A model generated the notes under the pieces. The model saw nothing but the letters and a program-made list of their open reading frames with translations, ran no database searches and had not been told where the DNA came from. Position numbers and translations under genes: made by a program. DNA of 25,707 nt, taken from assembly GCA_004555245.1 (NCBI GenBank), contig SFIS01000046.1, positions 1-25,707 of the forward strand. Direction: 5' to 3'. Shown piece after piece: positions 14,682-22,982 of this stretch. The stretch comes from Bacteroidales bacterium (GTDB taxonomy: Bacteria; Bacteroidota; Bacteroidia; Bacteroidales; Bacteroidaceae). Numbering within the stretch: position 1 is the first letter of the stretch; the number at the start of each line of letters is the position of its first letter.

Positions 14682-17243
14682 ATGAAAATCAAAGCAAACT
14701 ATGTCAACGCTCCATCATGGAAAGAGTTGACCATCAAATCAAGTCTTCCATCAGAACTTGAGTGCCTTGACAAGATAGCACACAACCTGTGGTGGTCTTG
14801 GAATTACGAAGCACGCGACCTCTGGCGCTCTCTCGACCGCGAACTCTTCGAGAAATGCGGCGAGAACCCTGTCCTCCTCCTCGAGAAGCTCCCTTACGAG
14901 CGTAAGGAAGCGGCTGCCAAGGACAAGGAAATCATGAAGAAGGTGAAGAACGTATGCAAGCTCTTCTCCGACTACATGAAGGTGCCCGTTGACAAGTCAC
15001 GCCCATCAGTTGCCTATTTCTGTATGGAATACGGCATCAGCCAGGTCCTCAAAATCTATTCCGGAGGTCTCGGCATGCTTGCCGGAGACTATGTGAAAGA
15101 GGCGTCTGACTCCAACGTCGATATGTGTGCCGTCGGCTTCCTCTATCGTTACGGCTATTTCAAACAGTCGATATCTATGGAAGGCGAGCAGATTGCAAAC
15201 TACGATGCGCAGAACTTCAACTCGCTCCCCATCGTACGCACTCTCGACCCCGCCACCGGCGAACCGCTCGTCGTTGACGTGCCCTACAACAACTATATGG
15301 TACATGTTTCGGTATGGACAGCACAGGTGGGACGTGTCAACCTCTACCTCCTCGATACTGACAACGAGATGAACTCCGAGTTCGACCGCCCGATCACACA
15401 CGCCCTCTACGGCGGCGATTGGGAGAACCGCCTCAAGCAGGAAATCCTCCTCGGCATCGGCGGTATGCTCACGCTCAAGAAACTCGGCATAAAGAAAGAC
15501 ATCTACCACTGCAACGAAGGCCACGCAGCTCTCTGCAACCTCCAGCGCCTCGTCGATTACATCAGCGAAGGCCTCACCTTCAACCAGGCTCTCGAACTCG
15601 TACGCGCATCCTCGCTCTACACCGTACACACACCAGTGCCGGCAGGTCACGACTATTTCGACAAAGACCTCTTCGGAAAATACATGGGCGCATACCCGCA
15701 GCAGCTCGGCATCTCATGGGACGAGTTCATCGGTATGGGACGCACCAACCCCAACGACCAGAACGAACGTTTCTGTATGTCAACATTCGCATGCAACACC
15801 TGCCAGGAAGTCAACGGCGTCTCACGCCTCCACGGATGGGTGTCGCAGAAGATGTTCAACAACATCTGGGCAGGCTACTGGCCTGAGGAGAACCACGTCG
15901 GATATGTCACCAACGGCGTACACTTCCCAACATGGTGCGCTACAGAGTGGCGTAAGGTCTATGCGAAATATTTCGACAAGAAACATCTCGCCGACCAGTC
16001 CAACGAAAGCATCTGGCACGCCATCTACAACGTCCCCGACGAGGAAGTGTGGGAGACACGTATGGCACTCAAGAACAAGCTCGCCGAATACATCAAGGTG
16101 AAGTTCAAGGACGTATGGCTCCGCAACCAGGGCGACCCCGCACGCGTCGTGTCACTCCTGCAGAAAATCAACCCTAACGGCCTCACCATCGGCTTCTGCC
16201 GCCGCTTTGCGACATACAAGCGCGCACACCTCCTCTTCACCGACCTCGAGCGCCTCAACAAGATTGTAAACAACCCTGAATATCCTGTCACATTCCTCTT
16301 CGCAGGAAAGGCACACCCCGCCGACGGCGCAGGACAGGGTCTCATCAAGCGCATCTTCGAAATATCACAGCGTCCGGAGTTCCTCGGAAAAATCATCTTC
16401 CTCGAAGACTATGACCAGCAGCTCGCACGCCGCCTCGTATCAGGTGTCGATATCTGGATGAACACACCGACACGACCGCTCGAGGCTTCTGGCACATCTG
16501 GCGAGAAAGCCGAGATGAACGGCGTCGTAAACCTCTCTGTCCTCGACGGATGGTGGGTTGAAGGCTACCGCGAAGGCGCTGGATGGGCTCTCCCTGAGAA
16601 ACGCACCTACCAGAACCAGGGCTATCAGGACCAGCTCGACGCCGCTACCATCTACAACATGCTCGAGAACGAAATCATACCGCTCTACTACAACAAGAAC
16701 AAGAAAGGCTTCTCAGAAGGATGGATTAAGGTCATCAAGAACTCTATCGCCACCATCGCACCACACTACACGATGAAGCGACAGCTCGACGACTACTACG
16801 ACAAGTTCTACAACAAGATGGCGGCACGCTTCGCCACTCTCGCTGCCGACGACAACAAGAAGGCAAAGGAAATAGCACTCTGGAAAGAGACCGTTGCAGA
16901 ACGCTGGGACAGCATACATGTCGTTGACCGCAGCTCAAACCTCGGCAAGGGACTCATCACAGGCAACAACATCGACATCCGTGTTGTCGTTGATGAACAG
17001 GGTCTCAACGATGCCGTAGGCCTCGAACTCGTCGTCCTCAAAAACGACATGCGTGACACCGACCGCGAAATCAAACGCATCATCCCGTTCCAGCTCGAGA
17101 AGCAGGAAGGAAACCTCTACACCTTCCACGCTCTCTACGCACCATCCACTGCAGGCTCATACAAGACTGCCGTGCGCATGTATCCGAAGAACGCTGACCT
17201 GCCTCACCGACAGGACTTCGCATACGTGAAGTGGGTTGAATAA
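14682..17243 (+). CDS. glgP: Alpha-glucan (glycogen) phosphorylase
   Basis: A PLP enzyme of the GT35 family that releases glucose-1-phosphate from alpha-1,4-glucans. The 853-residue protein belongs to the shorter phosphorylase subgroup with an N-terminal DUF3417 region (N-L-W-W-S-W-N-Y-E-A-R-D-L-W near 36-50). Motifs include Y-S-G-G-L-G-M-L-A-G-D-Y, C-N-E-G-H-A-A, H-T-P-V-P-A-G-H-D and the PLP-lysine region G-T-S-G-E-K-A-E-M-N-G with Lys609. About 120 C-terminal residues beyond the catalytic core look like a beta-rich tail. The regulatory insertions of animal phosphorylases are absent. It forms a pair with glycogen synthase upstream and ends at a strong terminator. Confidence 0.95.
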   Translation: MKIKANYVNAPSWKELTIKSSLPSELECLDKIAHNLWWSWNYEARDLWRSLDRELFEKCGENPVLLLEKLPYERKEAAAKDKEIMKKVKNVCKLFSDYMKVPVDKSRPSVAYFCMEYGISQVLKIYSGGLGMLAGDYVKEASDSNVDMCAVGFLYRYGYFKQSISMEGEQIANYDAQNFNSLPIVRTLDPATGEPLVVDVPYNNYMVHVSVWTAQVGRVNLYLLDTDNEMNSEFDRPITHALYGGDWENRLKQEILLGIGGMLTLKKLGIKKDIYHCNEGHAALCNLQRLVDYISEGLTFNQALELVRASSLYTVHTPVPAGHDYFDKDLFGKYMGAYPQQLGISWDEFIGMGRTNPNDQNERFCMSTFACNTCQEVNGVSRLHGWVSQKMFNNIWAGYWPEENHVGYVTNGVHFPTWCATEWRKVYAKYFDKKHLADQSNESIWHAIYNVPDEEVWETRMALKNKLAEYIKVKFKDVWLRNQGDPARVVSLLQKINPNGLTIGFCRRFATYKRAHLLFTDLERLNKIVNNPEYPVTFLFAGKAHPADGAGQGLIKRIFEISQRPEFLGKIIFLEDYDQQLARRLVSGVDIWMNTPTRPLEASGTSGEKAEMNGVVNLSVLDGWWVEGYREGAGWALPEKRTYQNQGYQDQLDAATIYNMLENEIIPLYYNKNKKGFSEGWIKVIKNSIATIAPHYTMKRQLDDYYDKFYNKMAARFATLAADDNKKAKEIALWKETVAERWDSIHVVDRSSNLGKGLITGNNIDIRVVVDEQGLNDAVGLELVVLKNDMRDTDREIKRIIPFQLEKQEGNLYTFHALYAPSTAGSYKTAVRMYPKNADLPHRQDFAYVKWVE

Positions 17244-17269
17244 GAATCTCTTCTTTTCCGATTTTCCAG

Positions 17270-17315
17270 GGCTGCAGGCACTGAGGGGCACACTCCGAAG
17301 GCTTGCAGCCTTTTT
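17270..17315 (+). terminator. Rho-independent terminator after the phosphorylase
   Basis: GGCTGCAGGC (17270-17279) pairs with GCTTGCAGCC (17301-17310) over 10 bp with one G-U pair. TTTTT follows at 17311-17315. Confidence 0.85.
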
Positions 17316-17370
17316 CCGTCAGGTTTCTTGGCACAGATGATGAAAAAAAACTAATAATACGCCACTCCCC

Positions 17371-17401
17371 TTTGCAGTATGAAATAAAAATAGTAATTTT
17401 G
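17371..17401 (+). promoter_or_regulatory. Bacteroidetes-type promoter for leuB
   Basis: TTTG at 17371-17374 and TAATTTTG at 17394-17401, 19 bases apart, match the consensus exactly. The leader to the leuB ATG is about 60 bases and A-rich just before the start. Confidence 0.78.
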
Positions 17402-17468
17402 CAACTCAATAGCACACCGCTGTGTCAAACCGTAACGAAAAACGTAAAAACATAACAAACATAAAACT

Positions 17469-18551
17469 ATGAAACTGAAAATTGCTGTTCTCGCCGGCGA
17501 CGGCATCGGACCCGAAATCATGGAACAAGGCGTTGCCGTCCTCTCGGCCGTCGCACAGAAATTTGGACACGAAGTCACATACACCGAAGCTCTCTGCGGA
17601 GCACACGCCATCGACGAGGTGGGCGACCCCTTCCCCGAAGAGACCTTCAAAGTCTGCGAAGAAGCTGACGCCGTACTCTTCGCTTCGGTCGGAGACCCCA
17701 AATTCGACAACGACCCAACGGCAAAAGTGCGCCCGGAACAGGGACTGCTCGCCATGAGAAAGAAGCTCGGCCTCTTCGCCAACATACGCCCCGTCACCAC
17801 ATTCGACTGCCTCGTACATAAATCACCGCTCAAGGACGAACTCGTGCGCGGAGCAGACTTCATCTGCATCAGAGAACTGACAGGAGGTATGTATTTCGGC
17901 ACAAAGCAGGAACCGACCATGAACGATGCCATAGGATGCGAAGACGCCCTCGACACAAACTATTACACACGTCCGGAGGTTGAACGCATCCTGCGCGTCG
18001 CATACCAGTACGCACGCCAGCGCCGCAAGCACCTCACCGTCGTAGATAAGGCAAATGTCCTCGCCTCAAGCCGACTCTGGAGAAAAGTGGCACAGGAAAT
18101 CATGGGCGAATATCCTGACGTAGAGACAGACTTCATGTATGTGGACAATGCCGCAATGCGTATGATACAGGACCCGCGCTTCTTCGATGTCATGGTCACC
18201 GAAAACACCTTCGGAGACATTCTCACAGACGAAGGCTCGTGCATCACTGGCTCCATGGGACTGCTCCCATCGGCATCAACCGGCTCAAGCACACCTGTCT
18301 TCGAACCTATACACGGCTCATGGCCACAGGGCAAGGGACTGAACATCGCCAACCCTCTCGCACAGATTCTGTCCGTTGCAATGCTGTTCGAGCATTTCAA
18401 CCTCAAGGCTGAAGGTGAACTCGTACGAAAGGCCGTCAACGCTTCACTCGACCAGAACGTCCGCACACCGGAGATACAGGTCGAAGGCGGAAAGAAATAC
18501 GGAACAAAGGAAGTGGGAGCCTGGATTGTCGATTTCATCAACAACAACTGA
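17469..18551 (+). CDS. leuB: 3-isopropylmalate dehydrogenase
   Basis: This NAD-dependent enzyme makes 2-ketoisocaproate from 3-isopropylmalate in leucine synthesis. The 360-residue protein has the beta-decarboxylating dehydrogenase core: G-D-G-I-G-P-E-I near 10-17, R-E-L-T-G-G-M-Y-F-G, V-D-K-A-N-V-L-A-S-S-R-L-W, and T-E-N-T-F-G-D-I-L-T-D-E with the metal-binding aspartates, then G-S-M-G-L-L-P-S-A-S. The Leu/Arg pattern around these motifs fits LeuB better than isocitrate or tartrate dehydrogenase. Unlike typical leu operons, leuA, leuC and leuD are not next to it. It has its own promoter, and metA follows after a hairpin. Confidence 0.94.
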   Translation: MKLKIAVLAGDGIGPEIMEQGVAVLSAVAQKFGHEVTYTEALCGAHAIDEVGDPFPEETFKVCEEADAVLFASVGDPKFDNDPTAKVRPEQGLLAMRKKLGLFANIRPVTTFDCLVHKSPLKDELVRGADFICIRELTGGMYFGTKQEPTMNDAIGCEDALDTNYYTRPEVERILRVAYQYARQRRKHLTVVDKANVLASSRLWRKVAQEIMGEYPDVETDFMYVDNAAMRMIQDPRFFDVMVTENTFGDILTDEGSCITGSMGLLPSASTGSSTPVFEPIHGSWPQGKGLNIANPLAQILSVAMLFEHFNLKAEGELVRKAVNASLDQNVRTPEIQVEGGKKYGTKEVGAWIVDFINNN

Positions 18552-18599
18552 TACCCGACACACCCGGCACACCCGACACACACATCCCCTATACATCCA

Positions 18600-18628
18600 G
18601 ATGGCTCCGGCATACACCCGGAGCCATC
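18600..18628 (+). terminator. Perfect 11-bp hairpin between leuB and metA
   Basis: GATGGCTCCGG (18600-18610) pairs exactly with CCGGAGCCATC (18618-18628), with a 7-base loop. No clear T-tract follows, so it may be a partial terminator, an attenuator or an mRNA-processing stem. metA begins 42 bases later. No SAM-riboswitch fold was recognised. Confidence 0.5.
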
Positions 18629-18669
18629 ATCATACGGTTTTCATACACACCCCAAGATTATCCCAGAAC

Positions 18670-19590
18670 ATGCCATTACGACTACCTGACAACCTGCCTG
18701 CCATCGAAATACTGCAGCAAGAGAACATCTTCGTCATGGACGAGCGAAGGGCACACGGACAGGACATACGCCCGCTGAAAATCGTTATCCTCAACCTCAT
18801 GCCCCTGAAGATAACGACAGAGACCGACCTCCTGCGCCTGCTCTCAAACACGCCCCTGCAGCTCGACATCACGTTCATGAAACTCTCTTCCCATACACCC
18901 AAGAACACTCCGATCGAACACATGATGATGTTCTACCGGGATTTCAGCACCCTCCGCGACAAGACTTTCGACGGAATGATTGTCACCGGGGCACCCGTCG
19001 AGCAGATGGAGTTTGAAGAAGTATCCTACTGGCAGGAGGTCTCAAACATCTTCGAGTGGGCGAAGACACACGTCACCAGCACTCTCTACATCTGCTGGGC
19101 GGCGCAGGCAGGACTGTACTATCATTACGGCATACCGAAATACGACCTCCCGAAAAAGATGTTCGGAATCTTCAAGCACCACGTCACCGTCTCCACACCG
19201 CTCCCCATCTTCCGCGGCTTCGACGACATGTTCCGTATGCCGCACAGCCGACACACCGAGGTGCGCAAGGCTGACATCCTGCGCAACCCCGCACTCACCG
19301 TCATCGCCGAGAGCGACGAGAGCGGCGTAGGCATCGTCATGGCACGCGACGGACGCGAGTTCTTCATCACTGGACACATGGAGTACAACCCCGACACCCT
19401 CGACAAAGAATACCGACGAGACGTCGGAAAGCGCGACGACGTCGAGATGCCGCGCAACTACTACCATCACGACAACATCGCCGAAGGACCACTCGTCAGG
19501 TGGCGCGCACACGCCAACCTCCTCTTCCAGAACTGGATAAACTACTACGTCTATCAGGCAACCCCCTACGACATCACACAAATCCGGTAG
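18670..19590 (+). CDS. metA: Homoserine O-acyltransferase, predicted acetyl-CoA-dependent
   Basis: The enzyme acylates homoserine as the first committed step of methionine synthesis. The 306-residue protein belongs to the MetA family. The catalytic Cys142 is in Y-I-C-W-A-A-Q, and the His/Glu pair is at H236 and E238 in I-T-G-H-M-E-Y. The family name is homoserine O-succinyltransferase, but residue 111 (in T-G-A-P-V-E) is glutamate. Published work on MetA enzymes ties Glu at this site to acetyl-CoA use and Gly to succinyl-CoA use, so this enzyme is predicted to make O-acetylhomoserine. It lies 118 bases after leuB with a hairpin between and no separate promoter seen. The ATG is preceded by CCCAGAAC. 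Confidence 0.94.
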   Translation: MPLRLPDNLPAIEILQQENIFVMDERRAHGQDIRPLKIVILNLMPLKITTETDLLRLLSNTPLQLDITFMKLSSHTPKNTPIEHMMMFYRDFSTLRDKTFDGMIVTGAPVEQMEFEEVSYWQEVSNIFEWAKTHVTSTLYICWAAQAGLYYHYGIPKYDLPKKMFGIFKHHVTVSTPLPIFRGFDDMFRMPHSRHTEVRKADILRNPALTVIAESDESGVGIVMARDGREFFITGHMEYNPDTLDKEYRRDVGKRDDVEMPRNYYHHDNIAEGPLVRWRAHANLLFQNWINYYVYQATPYDITQIR

Positions 19591-19603
19591 CCCCCGCCCG
19601 CAC

Positions 19604-19729
19604 AGGGCTTCCCGGCGGTTTCCTGGGTTTTCCCGGGCTTTCCGGGGTTTCCGGGGTTTCCGGGTTTTCCGGTGCTTCCCGGGCATCCCGGTTTTCCACG
19701 GTTTTCCCGGGTTTCCGGGCTTTCCGGCC
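19604..19729. repeat. Degenerate ~9-bp tandem repeat (GGGTTTCCG type)
   Basis: About a dozen units of 8-11 bases resembling GGGTTTCCG or GGCTTTCCG run head to tail between metA and the U32 gene. Because the unit is near 9 bases, shadow reading frames look collagen-like (G-K-P-G-N-P-G on the minus strand). No gene call is made here. Length variation between strains would be expected. Confidence 0.8.
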
Positions 19730-19748
19730 TTCTCCCCGCCTTCTGATT

Positions 19749-19800
19749 ACAGCCACTGTGCCCCGCGGTTTTGCCGCGGGGGTCCCTAATTCCAATCCCC
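19749..19800 (+). repeat. Dispersed sixth copy of the hairpin repeat, with compensatory stem changes
   Basis: ACAGCCACTGT is followed by arms CCCCGCGG (19761-19768) and CCGCGGGG (19774-19781) around the same TTTTG loop. The tail (CC-TAATTCCAATCCCC) resembles that after copy 5 in the tandem array (CC-CAAACTCCATCCC). The arms differ from the array's CCATGCGG/CCGCATGG at two paired positions, and pairing is kept at both. It lies just before the U32 gene, as the array lies just before the ferredoxin gene. Confidence 0.85.
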
Positions 19801-19806
19801 GACGCC

Positions 19807-21804
19807 TTGCCATCCACACGCCACATAGAACTCCTTGCCCCCGCCAGGAACCTCGCCTGCGGCATTGCCGCCATCGACCACGGGGCTGACGCCGTATATA
19901 TCGGAGCCGGAAACTTCGGCGCACGTAGCGCGGCGGGCAACGCCATTGCCGACATCGAGCTCCTCGCAACCTACGCCCACCAGTACGGCGCCAAGCTCTA
20001 CGCCACCGTCAACACCGTCGTCTTCGACAGCGAGATGCAGGCGGCGCTGCAGACCGTACGCGACGTTGTCAACGCCGGAGCCGACGCCATCCTCATACAG
20101 GACATGGGGCTACTCTCACTTCTCACTGACACCGACCTCTACGACAGCCGCCGCCGCCGTTATGCACAGGTTCATGCCTCCACGCAGACCGACAATCGCA
20201 CCGCACAGAAGGCCGGCTGGCTGCACGGCATAGGCTGCACCCGTGTCGTACTCGCACGCGAGACCTCCATCTCAGAGATTGCCGGCATACACGCCGCCGT
20301 CCCCGACGTCGAACTCGAGGCCTTCGTACACGGCGCATTGTGCGTCAGCCTCTCAGGACAGTGCTACGCCTCGCAGCTCGCCTGCCGACGCTCTGCCAAC
20401 CGCGGAGAGTGTGCGCAGATGTGCCGCATGCAGTACAGCCTCCTCGACGCCGACGACAAGCCCGTAGCCCCAAAAGCCTGCTACCTCTCGCTGAAAGACC
20501 AGGCACAGCTCCACAACCTCGAACGCCTCATACTCGCAGGCGTCACCTCGCTCAAGATAGAAGGCCGCCTGAAAGACCTCGCCTACGTCAAGAACGTCAC
20601 GGCAGCATACAGCCGCGAGCTCGACAACGTGCTGCAGCGCCTCAACAGCCGCACGGCCAACGGCACGCAGCATACACACTACCGCCGCACCTCGTGGGGA
20701 CAAGTCCAACTCGCCTTCACACCTGACCTCCGCCGCTCCTTCAACAGAGGCTACACCACATACTTCGCCGACGGACGACAGCCCTCGCAGGCATCGCTGC
20801 TCACACCGAAGGCCATAGGCGAGAACGTCGGACGCGTGAAAGAGATACGCCGCGGCAGCCACCCGCTCGTCATCGTCTCCGGCACCGCAGCCTTCACCAA
20901 CGGCGACGGACTGTGCTTCTTCGACGACGCACGCAACATGCAGGGCTTCCGCGTCAACACAGCCTCTGGCAACCATCTCACACCCCACGTCCTCCCGCCG
21001 TCGCTCCGTCCCGGCATGACACTCTATCGCAGTCAGGACATGGCGTTCGACCGCCTCATGGCAGGCAAGACCGCCACGCGCACCATACCCCTCCACATCC
21101 GCCTCCGTGACGCCGCCACGCACCTCACCCTCTCCCTCACGCCCCTCCATCCCGACGGCACGCCGCTGCGCCCCGCCGTCACGCACAGCATACCCCTCAC
21201 CCGGCGCGAAGAGGCACAGCAGCCGCAGGCGGCAAACATACGCAAACAGCTCTCGCGCCTCGGACAGACCTGCTACGCCGCCTCTGCCGTCACCCTCGAC
21301 GCCACCCTCGACAGCCTCTTCATACCCTCCAGCACCCTCGCCGCCATGCGCCGCGCCGCCGTAGAGAGCCTCACTGCCGCCATGCAGTACGTAGAGCCGC
21401 AGCCTCTCCCCGCGGGCCGCCCCTTCCTGACACCTGCCGCACACCCTGCCGCACACCCTGCCGCTCCTCCCTCCACACCCCTCCATTCCGTCTTCACCTA
21501 CCTCCACAACGCCGCCAACAGTCACGCACGCCAGTTCTACAGTGACCGCGGCGTGACAGACGCCACAGCCTTCGAGACACAAGCCCCGGACACCCTGCCA
21601 GCCGACAGCGACGGCCGCCTCCTCGTCATGCAGTGCCGCTACTGCCTGCGCCACGAGATGGGATGGTGTCCCCGACACGGCGGACGCGACCCGCATCTGC
21701 GCATGCCGCTGACCCTCGCTCTCGACAACGGCACACGCTTCACACTGCATTTCGACTGCCGCAACTGTCAGATGCTTGTCTATTACACCCCAAACCAACA
21801 GTGA
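19807..21804 (+). CDS. Peptidase U32 family protein (probable RNA-hydroxylation type)
   Basis: The protein has about 665 residues. The N-terminal U32 domain begins with I-E-L-L-A-P-A-R-N and G-A-D-A-V-Y-I-G-A and contains the family signature around E-A-F-V-H-G-A-L-C with C-x-S-x-S-G-Q-C and later cysteines (R-G-E-C-A-Q-M-C-R). A middle region resembles the collagenase-like DUF3656 part. The C-terminus has a Cys cluster (C-R-Y-C-L-R-H-E-M-G-W-C-P, then C-R-N-C). Although named peptidases, characterised bacterial relatives such as RlhA and TrhP hydroxylate rRNA or tRNA bases; which substrate applies here is unknown. No ATG lies near the N-terminus. TTG 19807 fits the family start, while TTG 19771 falls in the loop of the repeat hairpin. 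The stop overlaps the next gene's start (TGATG). Confidence 0.88.
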   Translation: MPSTRHIELLAPARNLACGIAAIDHGADAVYIGAGNFGARSAAGNAIADIELLATYAHQYGAKLYATVNTVVFDSEMQAALQTVRDVVNAGADAILIQDMGLLSLLTDTDLYDSRRRRYAQVHASTQTDNRTAQKAGWLHGIGCTRVVLARETSISEIAGIHAAVPDVELEAFVHGALCVSLSGQCYASQLACRRSANRGECAQMCRMQYSLLDADDKPVAPKACYLSLKDQAQLHNLERLILAGVTSLKIEGRLKDLAYVKNVTAAYSRELDNVLQRLNSRTANGTQHTHYRRTSWGQVQLAFTPDLRRSFNRGYTTYFADGRQPSQASLLTPKAIGENVGRVKEIRRGSHPLVIVSGTAAFTNGDGLCFFDDARNMQGFRVNTASGNHLTPHVLPPSLRPGMTLYRSQDMAFDRLMAGKTATRTIPLHIRLRDAATHLTLSLTPLHPDGTPLRPAVTHSIPLTRREEAQQPQAANIRKQLSRLGQTCYAASAVTLDATLDSLFIPSSTLAAMRRAAVESLTAAMQYVEPQPLPAGRPFLTPAAHPAAHPAAPPSTPLHSVFTYLHNAANSHARQFYSDRGVTDATAFETQAPDTLPADSDGRLLVMQCRYCLRHEMGWCPRHGGRDPHLRMPLTLALDNGTRFTLHFDCRNCQMLVYYTPNQQ

Positions 21805-22901
21805 TGACACCTCGCACACCTCTACTTCACATCATCGTCCCCGTGCTTGCACTTCTCGCAAGCCTCGCCTCCTGCTACAACGACAGGAGCCGGATGCATG
21901 ATGCCCTCACCACGCCCGATGCCGGCCTCGCACTCTCCTCCGCCGATTCCGTACGCCTCCGCAGGCAGCAGGATTCCATCTCCTTCACCACCACACACCA
22001 CTACACCCTCAACTACAACTTCATAGTCCACACCGACACCATACGCCTCTCTCCCCTGCAGCCCGAAGAGATTGTCAGCCGCCAGCAGCAGCCACGGATG
22101 CCGGAAGGCGTCATCCCCGACGGCATCATACTCGTCCCCGACACCGACACCATCGTCGTCCTGCGTGACGACCGCCTCGTCGTCGCCGACATACGCATCC
22201 TTCCCTCTGACACCGTCGATTCTGTCTGGATACAGGTGGCACGCGACCAGCAGACCTTCGGATGGATTCACGAATCGTCACTCCTGCCACATGTCGTGCC
22301 CGACGACCCCATCTCCAAGTTCATCCTCTTCTTCTCCGACGTACACCTCCTCTGGACCCTCGTCGCGATATGCTCCATCCTCGTAGCCTACACTCTGCGC
22401 TTCATCACGCGGCGCGGCGCACGCATCGTGCTCATCAACGACATACCGTCGTTCTATCCCACACTGCTCATCATCCTCCTCTCGCTCGCCGCCACCGTCT
22501 ATTCCTCCATCCAGCTCTTCGCACCCGAGATGTGGCGACATTTCTACTATCATCCTACGCTCAACCCCTTCGACGTCCCGCCAATGCTCGCCGTCTTCCT
22601 CACGCTCGTATGGTCGCTGCCCATCGTCGGCGTGGCCACCCTGGATGATGTCAGCCGCCATCTGCCCGTCGAAGACGCCATTCTCTATCTCTGCGGACTG
22701 GCGGCAGTCTGCCTCGTCGTCTATGCCCTCTTCAGCGTCACCACATTATATTATATAGGCTATCCGTTACTCCTCCTTTTCATCCTCTACAGCGTGCGCA
22801 CCTTCTACCGCCACCGCCGTCTCGTCTATTACTGCGGACGCTGCGGAAAGGCCATCACCGACAAGGGACGGTGCCCGCACTGCGGAGCGCTCAACGTCTG
22901 A
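21804..22901 (+). CDS. Lipoprotein-signal, multi-membrane-span, zinc-ribbon protein of unknown function
   Basis: The ATG at 21804 overlaps the U32 stop (TGATG), so translation is probably coupled. The 365-residue protein has a signal with lipobox L-A-S-C (Cys24), and then a Thr/Asp-rich extracytoplasmic region to about 180 ending in an SH3-like stretch (W-I-Q-V-A-R-D-Q-Q-T-F-G-W-I-H). About five membrane spans follow between about 182 and 335. A C-terminal zinc ribbon has C344-x2-C347 and C357-x2-C360. With lipidated Cys24 outside and an odd number of spans, the ribbon would be cytoplasmic. I believe this matches a conserved but uncharacterised Bacteroidales family. No catalytic motif was seen. 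Confidence 0.85.
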   Translation: MTPRTPLLHIIVPVLALLASLASCYNDRSRMHDALTTPDAGLALSSADSVRLRRQQDSISFTTTHHYTLNYNFIVHTDTIRLSPLQPEEIVSRQQQPRMPEGVIPDGIILVPDTDTIVVLRDDRLVVADIRILPSDTVDSVWIQVARDQQTFGWIHESSLLPHVVPDDPISKFILFFSDVHLLWTLVAICSILVAYTLRFITRRGARIVLINDIPSFYPTLLIILLSLAATVYSSIQLFAPEMWRHFYYHPTLNPFDVPPMLAVFLTLVWSLPIVGVATLDDVSRHLPVEDAILYLCGLAAVCLVVYALFSVTTLYYIGYPLLLLFILYSVRTFYRHRRLVYYCGRCGKAITDKGRCPHCGALNV

Positions 22902-22982
22902 GGCCGCACCGCCGCACCCTGCCTGTTGTCAAAAAAAAAGTTAAACAGAACCCCAAATCCCCCGTTTACAAAATAATATTCT

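Noticed and set aside
18552..18669. SAM riboswitch upstream of metA
   Set aside because: The spacer is only about 118 bases and holds a simple hairpin; no SAM-binding core arrangement was recognisable.
19566..19955. Collagen-like protein on the minus strand (G-K-P-G-N-P-G repeats)
   Set aside because: It comes from the 9-base repeat array, lacks a signal peptide or a credible start, and then runs antisense into the U32 gene.
20353..21819. 488-codon minus-strand open frame opposite the U32 gene
   Set aside because: Composition is Val/Glu/Ala/Gly-rich low complexity that mirrors C-ending codons of the plus strand, and the U32 protein has clear family motifs.
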